DNA of 8,983 nucleotides from a bacterium (Candidatus Howlettbacteria) CG_4_10_14_0_8_um_filter_40_9. Lineage in GTDB: Bacteria > Patescibacteriota > CPR2 > UBA1875 > GCA-2785325. The DNA is taken from contig PFMH01000033.1 of assembly GCA_002785325.1 (NCBI GenBank), positions 737-9,719 on the forward strand, given 5' to 3'. Shown in pieces: positions 3,912-8,983 of this stretch (position 1 is its first letter; each line of letters starts with the position of its first letter). A program made the position numbers and the translations under genes. The notes beneath the pieces were generated by a model. That model was not told where the DNA came from. It made no database searches and saw only the letters and a program-made list of their open reading frames with translations.

Positions 3912-6801
3912 CCCTCAATTCCCCTCCGAGTTTTTGTTTTATTTTTTGAACAATTTTAGTGCTCTCTATGTCGGCTTCTTTGTCTTCCAGCGTTCTTTCT
4001 TTCGAGATAAATTCCAAACTCACTGTCACACTCTTTTTATTTTCCCCTAGTTCCTTTCCATAGTAGATATCGGTGATCTTGATATTTTGCAGATGTTTCG
4101 CCTCAGACTTGTTCGCGACTTCCAATATTTTCTGAACCGGTAGCGAAGTATCGACGACAAATGATAGGTCCCTCTTGATACTTGGAAATCTCGGTATCTC
4201 TTTGTATGCTTTTTGTTTAGGAATAAGACCGGATAAAAGATCCAGATCAATATCGAACAGAGCGACACTTTTCTTTATGCCAAATGCTTTCATTACCTCC
4301 CGATCAGTCTCACCGAGTCTCCCAGCGCTTTTTCCTTGGATGAGGATCTCGGCGCTCCTCGAATGATCGAGTGGTCCTCCCTTGTAGCTCTCGAACCGGA
4401 CTTCACTACTGAGCCCCATGCTGGTAAGTAAATTCTCGAGCGCCCCCTTTGCTACATAGAATTCTTTTGCCTCATCGTACTTGAACGGCATAATCCCTCC
4501 ATCGACTACCGCTCCCGCAAGACGTCTATTTTCAACCGGGGCATCACCACCTACTTTGGTATAAACATTTGAGACCTCAAATATCTTTATGCCATCAAAA
4601 AAGTTCTGGTTTTGAGAGACATTCAAAAGAAGATGAGGCAAGAGTGAAGTCTTCACATACTCCTGATCAGGATTTGATGGATTCTCAAGTTTAAAAGCGC
4701 GCGACAGATCTTCTCTAATAGCGCTCAGGTATTTTCCGTTCAAAAAAGAGTAATTATAAACCTCCGAAAATCCAGATCCGGCAAGCGTTCTTTTTACATT
4801 AGAGACCAAATCATACCTCTTGTTCTCTTTGAAATCCGGAAGTTCTCCTCTCAGCATCGTTGGCACTATATTCCCGTATCCAAAAATCCTTACGATTTCC
4901 TCAGCTAAGTCTTGCTCCATCGACACGTCTAGCCGCCACCAAGGTACAGTAACGGCGATATAGTCGTCCAAATCTTCTGTGTATCTTCTGGCCCCCAGGT
5001 ATTCCGGATTTTTCAAGAAAAGATCGGCCGAGTCCTCCACCACTTCGCCCTCCGGAAGCCTTGCCCATTTCTTATTTCCACCGTCGTAGCTATAGTGTCG
5101 CGCATGCACAATTTTCCCGTCTCCTACATAAATAGCGTTGTGCCCGACACCTTTCGGATAATTTTTTGTGGTAATTTTTTTGTAGCCGCCTTTACCATCG
5201 GGGATAAAGTAATGATCAGTAACCGACTTGTCGATCACCCCTTTGACAAATAGGATGTCTCCCAGTTTTAGATCCTGATCTTTGACCGGCTCCCCAAGCT
5301 CGATCTGCGCAAGCGAGGTGTACCCTATAAATTTTCCTATTTTTGAATAGATATAGTCCGACAGGTAGGAACAGTCAAAAGCATCTGTTCCATGAGTTTT
5401 AAATTTTGCCCCAAAAGCGTACGGTTTTCCTACATGCTTTCTTGCCTCTTTCACAATATCGAACTCCTCGGCCTCAAAACCCAGACCGTTTAGTATTCTC
5501 AGACACTCCTTCGTCGAGATTTCTTGGCCAACGAACTTATCGAGCCAACTTTTTCTAAAACCTACATGTTGAGTCCAGATCCACTTGTCCAAAACGTCTA
5601 TCTTCCCCTTCTGAACAGTACCGTCACATAATTCTGCAATCATAGAGGCCGCTTTGTCCAAAGCATACTCGGGAAGCTTTAGTGGCAAGCCCTTTTCGAA
5701 TCGAGCTGACGACTCGCTCCTTAGTCCAAGCTTTCTAGATGATCTTCTGATCGAGAGATAATCAAAGACCGCTGCTTCCAGCACAACCGTCTTGGTATTT
5801 TCATCCGCGCCCGAGTCCTCGCCGCCCATAATCCCTGCTATTGCTATCGGCTTTTCGCTATTTGCAATAACGAGGATAGAGCTATCGAGTTTGCGAAGCT
5901 TTCCGTCAAGAGTCTCTATCTCTTCGCCCGCCTTCGCCTTCCGAACGAATATTTGCACCGGTCCTTTGCCGGCTCCTTTCTGATCCGCGAGTTTACTGAG
6001 ATCAAACCCATGAAGTGGTTCGCCGGTTTCAAGCATTACATAGTTTGTGACATCAACGACTTTGTTGATCGGTCTCACCCCAGAAGATAACAACCTTTTC
6101 TTGAGCCAGTCAGGAGATGACCCATTGTTTTTAATCTTTATCACCCTCGCCATATACCTCGGACAAAACTTTGGGTCGGCGACACTGACAGAGATAATAT
6201 CACCTGTATTCTCTCCGCCTTCTTTGATCTTCACATCCGGTAATCTCAGCTTCTTCCTCAGAACGACAGAGACTTCTCTGGCCAGTCCAATAATTGATAA
6301 ACAGTCTTGTCTGTTCGGAGTAATGTCGAGATCTAGAACAAATTCTTTGGGAAATAATTCGTTGAAAATAGTCCCGGGCTTGATCTTGGGATCCAAAATC
6401 ATAATCCCATCGCTCTCTTCAGAGATGCCAAGTTCCTTCTCAGAACAAATCATTCCCTTAGACTTAACGCCTCTTATCTCCGCTTCCTTTATCTCAAAAT
6501 CACCGACTTTGGCTCCTTCTAGCGCTAACGGAACCTTTTGTCCGGCCTCTATATTGGAGGCGCCGCATACTATATCAAGCGTCTTGCCAGCACCCGTGTC
6601 TAAACTAACAATATGCAACTTGTCGGCGTTTGGATGAGAGCTAATCTTTAATATTTCTGAAACCACAATATTTTTATCAAAATGTTGGGCGCTTTCTATA
6701 TGCTCCACTTCTGAACCGGAAAGAGAAAGCCTATCGGCGAGTTCATCAACCGAGACATCTACATCCACATATTCTTTTAGCCAACTTATTGGTAATTTCA
6801 T
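3904..6801 (-). CDS. pheT: Phenylalanyl-tRNA synthetase beta subunit with an inserted NlpC/P60 domain
   Basis: Beta subunit of the (alpha-beta)2 enzyme that charges tRNA-Phe, in the cytoplasm with PheS. Domains in order: N-terminal MKLPISWLKEYVDV; EMAP-like OB-fold tRNA-binding domain (~40-150, SHPNADKLHIV); B3/B4 editing domain (~210-375) with PLHGFD (His264), IAGIMGG, LEAA (Glu342) and LRSESSARFEKG; B5 split in two (~410-446 and ~612-650, ending VPWWRLDVSMEQDLAEEIVRIFGYGNI); the catalytic-like core (~655-860); and the C-terminal FDX-ACB anticodon-binding domain (~866-964). Length is 965 residues against about 800 for the family. The excess is residues ~447-611, described separately; removing it leaves a normal PheT. 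The editing site keeps its usual His and Glu, with Ser in place of the usual Thr in LRTEAS. Start: ATG with AAAAGGA four bases upstream. It lies 93 nt after pheS, across a MITE-like element. Confidence 0.96.
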   Translation of the reverse strand: MKLPISWLKEYVDVDVSVDELADRLSLSGSEVEHIESAQHFDKNIVVSEILKISSHPNADKLHIVSLDTGAGKTLDIVCGASNIEAGQKVPLALEGAKVGDFEIKEAEIRGVKSKGMICSEKELGISEESDGIMILDPKIKPGTIFNELFPKEFVLDLDITPNRQDCLSIIGLAREVSVVLRKKLRLPDVKIKEGGENTGDIISVSVADPKFCPRYMARVIKIKNNGSSPDWLKKRLLSSGVRPINKVVDVTNYVMLETGEPLHGFDLSKLADQKGAGKGPVQIFVRKAKAGEEIETLDGKLRKLDSSILVIANSEKPIAIAGIMGGEDSGADENTKTVVLEAAVFDYLSIRRSSRKLGLRSESSARFEKGLPLKLPEYALDKAASMIAELCDGTVQKGKIDVLDKWIWTQHVGFRKSWLDKFVGQEISTKECLRILNGLGFEAEEFDIVKEARKHVGKPYAFGAKFKTHGTDAFDCSYLSDYIYSKIGKFIGYTSLAQIELGEPVKDQDLKLGDILFVKGVIDKSVTDHYFIPDGKGGYKKITTKNYPKGVGHNAIYVGDGKIVHARHYSYDGGNKKWARLPEGEVVEDSADLFLKNPEYLGARRYTEDLDDYIAVTVPWWRLDVSMEQDLAEEIVRIFGYGNIVPTMLRGELPDFKENKRYDLVSNVKRTLAGSGFSEVYNYSFLNGKYLSAIREDLSRAFKLENPSNPDQEYVKTSLLPHLLLNVSQNQNFFDGIKIFEVSNVYTKVGGDAPVENRRLAGAVVDGGIMPFKYDEAKEFYVAKGALENLLTSMGLSSEVRFESYKGGPLDHSRSAEILIQGKSAGRLGETDREVMKAFGIKKSVALFDIDLDLLSGLIPKQKAYKEIPRFPSIKRDLSFVVDTSLPVQKILEVANKSEAKHLQNIKITDIYYGKELGENKKSVTVSLEFISKERTLEDKEADIESTKIVQKIKQKLGGELRDV
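3921..3927 (-). promoter_or_regulatory. Ribosome-binding site for the L,D-transpeptidase, inside pheT
   Basis: GGAGGGG on the minus strand, nine bases upstream of the ATG at 3911 and within the last codons of pheT. It supports independent re-initiation at the overlapping start and confirms the 8-bp gene overlap. Confidence 0.75.
4966..5463 (-). other. NlpC/P60 cysteine-peptidase-like domain inserted in the B5 domain of PheT
   Basis: PheT residues ~447-612. It begins DIVKEARKHVGKPYAFGAKF, matching the A..lG.PY.wGG opening of NlpC/P60. Then comes FDCSYLSDYIY with nucleophile Cys477 (codon 5373-5371), LKLGDILF, and GHNAIYVGDGKIVHARH with His554 (5142-5140) and His566 (5106-5104). It ends YLGARRYTED, the usual end of such domains. 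The His-to-His spacing of 12 equals that of E. coli MepS/Spr (His119, His131), so the triad looks catalytic. About 30 extra residues lie between the GDILF strand and the first His. The flanks GFEAEE and DDYIAVTVPWWRLDV join to make a standard B5 hairpin, so the insertion point is a surface loop. Known NlpC/P60 enzymes cleave gamma-D-Glu-diamino-acid bonds of peptidoglycan; some relatives have other substrates. This copy has no secretion signal. Domain identity is well supported; its substrate is unknown. Confidence 0.88.
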
Positions 6802-6815
6802 TTTATCCTTTTGCC

Positions 6816-6880
6816 GTCATTCCCGTGAAAACGTGAATCCAGAGAAAAATCTCAACAGATTCTGGTCAAGCCAGAATGAC
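6816..6880. mobile_element. MITE-like element between pheS and pheT
   Basis: A 65-bp element with terminal inverted repeats GTCATTC (6816-6822) and GAATGAC (6874-6880), made of two hairpins. One is imperfect, with arms TTCCCGT and ACGTGAA around GAAA. The other is perfect, with arms ATTCTGG and CCAGAAT around TCAAG. The second half is repeated at 1348-1370. It is non-coding and ends only four bases before the pheT Shine-Dalgarno, so its folding in the mRNA could affect pheT translation. GTCATTCCCG...GAATCC repeats of this type are widespread bacterial dispersed elements. No transposase for it is in the window. Confidence 0.65.
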
Positions 6881-6894
6881 ATTAAATAACTAAA

Positions 6895-7923
6895 TCAAAA
6901 TTGGTTAATAAATCTAAGATCTCCGCTATGGATGAGACGCATATCCTCTATGCCATAGTAAAGCATCGTCAGCCTATCGATACCGAAACCAAAAGCAAAT
7001 CCGCTATATTTATCCGAGTCGACATTCATATTTTTCAAAACATTTGGATGAATCATCCCGCATGGCATGACCTCAATCCATCCGGACTTCTTGCAAAAAC
7101 TGCAGCCCTTTCCTTTGCAAAAGAAGCAACTGATGTCCATGTCTATACTCGGCTCCGTAAATGGATAATAGTGCGGACGAAATCTTGTTTTCACGTCGTT
7201 ACCAAACATTTTTTTAGCAAAATGGGTCAATGCACCGATAAGATCCGATACCGAAATCCCTTCATCTATCACGAACCCTTCGAGTTGATAGAAGGTGGTT
7301 TCGTGAGAAGCATCTGTTGCCTCATTTCTAAAACATTTTCCGGGTACTATTACTCTCACCGGCGGCTTTCTATCGGCCATCGCCCGAACCTGTGCGTTTG
7401 AGGTATGGGTTCTAAGAAGAAGTTTATCGTCATCATCCAAGGTCCGATTATCGTCAACGTAGAAAGTATCCCATGAGTCTCTGGCCGGATGATCTTTGGG
7501 CACGTTTATCGCGTCGAAGTTATAGAATGCCTTTTCAACCTCCGGAGATTCATAGATTTCAAAACCCATGGTTTGGAATACGCTAGTAGCCTTCTCTAAA
7601 AACTGCGTCACCGGATGCAGATGCCCTTCTGGAAATTCGCTCCCCGGCGCGGTGATATCGATCGCTTCCGTTTTAGAGACAGCGCCTTTTAATGATCTTT
7701 CTTTAGTTGAAACATCTGCTTCGATATGCTTCTTTAGCTCGTTCAGTTTCCTACCAAAATCTTTTTTCTGAGAAATAGAAAGGGAGCCGAAAGTTTTTGA
7801 CAACCTAGCTATCTCGCCCTTTCGGCCCAAGTATTTTATTTTGATCTGTTCGAGTTCTTCCTTGGATACTACTTTAGCAATATCCTTATCGAAACTCTTC
7901 TCGATAATTGCTATTTTTTCCAT
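6895..7923 (-). CDS. pheS: Phenylalanyl-tRNA synthetase alpha subunit
   Basis: Catalytic subunit of phenylalanyl-tRNA synthetase: activates Phe with ATP and charges tRNA-Phe together with PheT. 342 residues, full length. An N-terminal coiled-coil tRNA-binding arm occupies ~1-90. Class II motif 1 is at 103-122 (HPVTQFLEKATSVFQTMGFE). Motif 2 is around 195-217 (GKCFRNEATDASHETTFYQLEGF), with RTHTSNAQVRAM just before it. Motif 3 is at 308-325 (GFAFGFGIDRLTMLYYGI). A four-cysteine knuckle, Cys266-Cys269-Cys274-Cys277 (CFFCKGKGCSFC), lies before GWIEVMPCGMIHPN; this presumably zinc-binding variant is known in several bacterial PheS. The ATG is preceded by AAAAGGGA about 8 nt upstream. The gene stops with TGA right after the conserved DLRFINQF end, evidence that TGA is a true stop here. 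It follows a small membrane-protein gene by 34 nt and precedes pheT. Confidence 0.97.
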   Translation of the reverse strand: MEKIAIIEKSFDKDIAKVVSKEELEQIKIKYLGRKGEIARLSKTFGSLSISQKKDFGRKLNELKKHIEADVSTKERSLKGAVSKTEAIDITAPGSEFPEGHLHPVTQFLEKATSVFQTMGFEIYESPEVEKAFYNFDAINVPKDHPARDSWDTFYVDDNRTLDDDDKLLLRTHTSNAQVRAMADRKPPVRVIVPGKCFRNEATDASHETTFYQLEGFVIDEGISVSDLIGALTHFAKKMFGNDVKTRFRPHYYPFTEPSIDMDISCFFCKGKGCSFCKKSGWIEVMPCGMIHPNVLKNMNVDSDKYSGFAFGFGIDRLTMLYYGIEDMRLIHSGDLRFINQF

Positions 7924-7957
7924 TTGATAAATCCCTTTTCGCTCTTACTAGCTAATC

Positions 7958-8326
7958 TTATAAAACGCCGAGTAATCTATACCAAAACAGGTTGAAGATA
8001 AGCGTGAAAAACAAGCTGTAATAAATGAACTGATAATTCTCTAATTTTAAGACATATCGGGCATATGCCGCGACACTGGCGAAAAGAGCTAAGATGTTTA
8101 TACTTATAAATATCGGAACTGAGAGGCTTGAACTCCCGGCGAATAAAAATGATATGGCGGTTACGAAAAAATAAACCGCTACCAAGCCAAAACTTTCCAA
8201 GATAAACTTGAGCCAATTTAAATCGTTTAGCTTTTTAGTTACGCTTAAGTAAACAAGATTGAAAATCCCGATGAGCAGATACCAGATAAATATGGTGATG
8301 ACGATCGATGTAGCTGAGATATTCAT
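7958..8326 (-). CDS. Small four-helix membrane protein, unknown function
   Basis: 122 residues, largely hydrophobic, with four probable membrane helices: ~ISATSIVITIFIWYLLIGIF, ~FILESFGLVAVYFFVTAISF, ~SVPIFISINILALFASVAAY and ~FIYYSLFFTLIFNLFWYRLL. No catalytic motif is visible and I do not recognise the family. The start is the ATG at 8326-8324: GGAGGG lies just upstream (8336-8331). A longer frame from TTG 8338 is unlikely because its TTGGAGGG is the ribosome-binding site itself. It is the first gene of the apparent pheS-pheT-ldt cluster, 34 nt before pheS, so probably co-transcribed with the synthetase genes. Its upstream region carries the 9-bp tandem array. Confidence 0.8.
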   Translation of the reverse strand: MNISATSIVITIFIWYLLIGIFNLVYLSVTKKLNDLNWLKFILESFGLVAVYFFVTAISFLFAGSSSLSVPIFISINILALFASVAAYARYVLKLENYQFIYYSLFFTLIFNLFWYRLLGVL

Positions 8327-8330
8327 ATTT

Positions 8331-8336
8331 CCCTCC
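8331..8336 (-). promoter_or_regulatory. Shine-Dalgarno that selects ATG 8326
   Basis: GGAGGG on the minus strand, four bases before the ATG. It shortens the membrane protein by four residues relative to the longest frame, which would start within this site. Confidence 0.7.
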
Positions 8337-8341
8337 AATTA

Positions 8342-8457
8342 TTAAGTTGATTAAGATGATAAAATTTATTAAGTTGATTAAGATTATTTAGTTTATTAGT
8401 TGATTGAGATTAATAAGGTGACTGAGCTAACTAAGTTGATTTAGATGATAAAGCTGA
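8342..8457 (+). repeat. Degenerate 9-bp tandem array (TTAAGwTGA)n upstream of the pheS-pheT cluster
   Basis: About 13 units of 8-10 bp run head to tail: TTAAGTTGA, TTAAGATGA, TAAAATTTA, TTAAGTTGA, TTAAGATTA, TTTAGTTTA, TTAGTTGA, TTGAGATTA, ATAAGGTGA, CTGAGCTA, ACTAAGTTGA, TTTAGATGA, TAAAGCTGA. All three frames of both strands are interrupted, so it is not a gene. In position it would be part of the 5' untranslated or promoter region of the downstream membrane-protein gene. Confidence 0.7.
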
Positions 8458-8520
8458 TTGGATAGATTATCTTTCCACTTTATAAACTTTGTTATCTTCA
8501 GTAAACTTAAGTAACTCTTA

Positions 8521-8889
8521 CTACTCCTTTGACCGAAAAAACAACTCAACTAAGATAAAGCTTAAAAAAAGAAGCGCCGCGTCCCACCAGATCAATATAT
8601 CGTAAGCTTTAAGCAATAATATTATATCAATATACATAGCAATTAGAAAGCCTTGTCTGGATGCCAATCCCACATTTGCATACAATACTTCATTACCAAA
8701 AATAATTCTCCTCCCGTAAAAACCGGCAAGCGTCGCAAGACCGAACATAAGGAAAAACAAACTGCCTAAAAAAGCGGCTAGGCTTAAGAAACCTTTTGAC
8801 GGGTCCAAGCTCGCGGTGACAAGCAAAAATGCCGCGCCAGAAAGCACCGTTCCAAAAACTATCCCCGATAAATATGTTTTATAACCCAT
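8521..8889 (-). CDS. Small multi-pass membrane protein, unknown function
   Basis: 122 residues, beginning MGYKTYLSGIVFGTVLSG. Probable helices cover ~7-26, ~34-58 (SLAAFLGSLFFLMFGLATLAGF), ~77-93 (RQGFLIAMYIDIILLLK) and ~97-116 (IWWDAALLFLSFILVELFF). Between the second and third lies a polar loop, YGRRIIFGNEVLYANVGLASRQG, whose NE..YAN..xASRQG pattern looks conserved-domain-like. I recognise no enzymatic motif. I start at ATG 8889 because a good promoter (8897-8926) ends seven bases before it, implying a leaderless mRNA. The frame is open further upstream (TTG at 8946 and beyond the window), but that stretch consists of the promoter and a palindrome. It ends in tandem stops TAG TAA. Confidence 0.78.
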   Translation of the reverse strand: MGYKTYLSGIVFGTVLSGAAFLLVTASLDPSKGFLSLAAFLGSLFFLMFGLATLAGFYGRRIIFGNEVLYANVGLASRQGFLIAMYIDIILLLKAYDILIWWDAALLFLSFILVELFFRSKE

Positions 8890-8896
8890 TGCTTCT

Positions 8897-8926
8897 ATTA
8901 TATAAGTATTTTGAGATGAGTGACAA
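8897..8926 (-). promoter_or_regulatory. Sigma70-type promoter giving a leaderless transcript
   Basis: Minus strand: TTGTCA (8926-8921), an 18-bp spacer, then TATAAT (8902-8897). The ATG of the membrane protein begins seven bases after the -10 box, so it coincides with the expected transcription start. No Shine-Dalgarno fits in between. Confidence 0.55.
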
Positions 8927-8940
8927 TAGAAAAAGGTACT

Positions 8941-8959
8941 GTGCAAACACTTTTTGCAC
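8941..8959. promoter_or_regulatory. Perfect palindrome upstream of the leaderless promoter
   Basis: GTGCAAA-CACTT-TTTGCAC, a 7-bp stem with a 5-nt loop, about 50-70 bp upstream of the predicted start at 8889. On the plus strand it is followed by TTTTT, like a terminator, but no plus-strand gene precedes it. On the minus strand it could end a gene beyond the right edge, or be an operator for divergent promoters. Function undecided. Confidence 0.45.
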
Positions 8960-8983
8960 TTTTTAGTATCATGGAGGTATGAA

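Larger units (their letters stand above)
8327..8520. other. AT-rich leader region with no gene (194 bp)
   Basis: Lies between the two small membrane-protein genes. It is filled mostly by the 9-bp tandem array at 8342-8457. On the minus strand, TTTATAAAG near 8480 is a possible weak -10 without a convincing -35, so the promoter of the pheS-pheT cluster is not clear. I see no T-box, attenuator or leader peptide rich in Phe codons. Confidence 0.5.

Noticed and set aside
4966..5463. The PheT insertion as an intein
   Set aside because: It does not begin with Cys, Ser or Thr splicing chemistry, does not end in His-Asn, lies in a variable loop rather than a conserved catalytic motif, and matches NlpC/P60 motifs along its length.
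8341..8388. Repeat peptide (IKLIKMIKF...) encoded by the 9-bp array
   Set aside because: It meets a stop after 16 codons, has no ribosome-binding site and is interrupted by indels between units.
8327..8520. T-box or Phe attenuator in front of pheS-pheT
   Set aside because: No T-box core, no Phe-rich leader peptide and no terminator hairpin with a T-run could be seen.
8890..8946. N-terminal extension of the membrane protein from TTG 8946
   Set aside because: The extension is made of the -35 and -10 boxes and flanking DNA, with no ribosome-binding site; the hydrophobic domain starts naturally at ATG 8889.

Overview
The window looks like chromosome from a Candidate Phyla Radiation (Patescibacteria) bacterium, probably a Parcubacteria-like lineage. 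This rests on gene style, not on a database match: compact minus-strand genes, strong GGAGGG ribosome-binding sites, a membrane-anchored L,D-transpeptidase with PG_binding_4-like domains, a Y1-type (RAYT) transposase, and a secreted surface protein with a long cytoplasmic N-terminus. The phenylalanyl-tRNA synthetase alpha gene ends on TGA exactly where the family normally ends, so the standard bacterial code fits and the UGA=Gly code of Gracilibacteria/SR1 does not.

Every gene I can support is on the minus strand, so transcription runs from right to left. From the right edge: a divergent-looking palindrome (8941-8959); a promoter that would give a leaderless mRNA (8897-8926); a four-helix membrane protein (8521-8889); a degenerate 9-bp tandem array (8342-8457); a second small membrane protein (7958-8326); pheS (6895-7923); a 65-bp MITE-like element (6816-6880); pheT (3904-6801); an L,D-transpeptidase gene overlapping pheT by 8 bp (2310-3911); a Y1/RAYT transposase gene decorated with its own hairpin repeats (1545-2219); an AT-rich gap; a heptad-repeat coiled-coil protein (668-1186); and the first 207 codons of a secreted protein running off the left edge (1-623).

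The main discovery is inside pheT. The protein is 965 residues, about 165 longer than a usual PheT. The surplus is one block (residues ~447-611) with the features of an NlpC/P60 cysteine peptidase, including an apparently intact Cys477-His554-His566 triad. It is spliced in frame into a loop of the B5 domain, and both halves of B5 remain recognisable on either side. The next gene, translationally coupled to pheT, is an L,D-transpeptidase. A phenylalanine-charging operon therefore carries two activities normally tied to peptidoglycan peptides. Whether the inserted domain acts on cell-wall fragments, a protein or a tRNA-linked substrate cannot be told from sequence.

Two unrelated hairpin-repeat families also occur. 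One has the core TCAAGG-(7 nt)-CCTTGA: it flanks the RAYT gene and lies inside it, where it encodes nine residues. The other carries GTCATTC...GAATGAC ends and occurs between pheS and pheT, with a half copy at 1348-1370.
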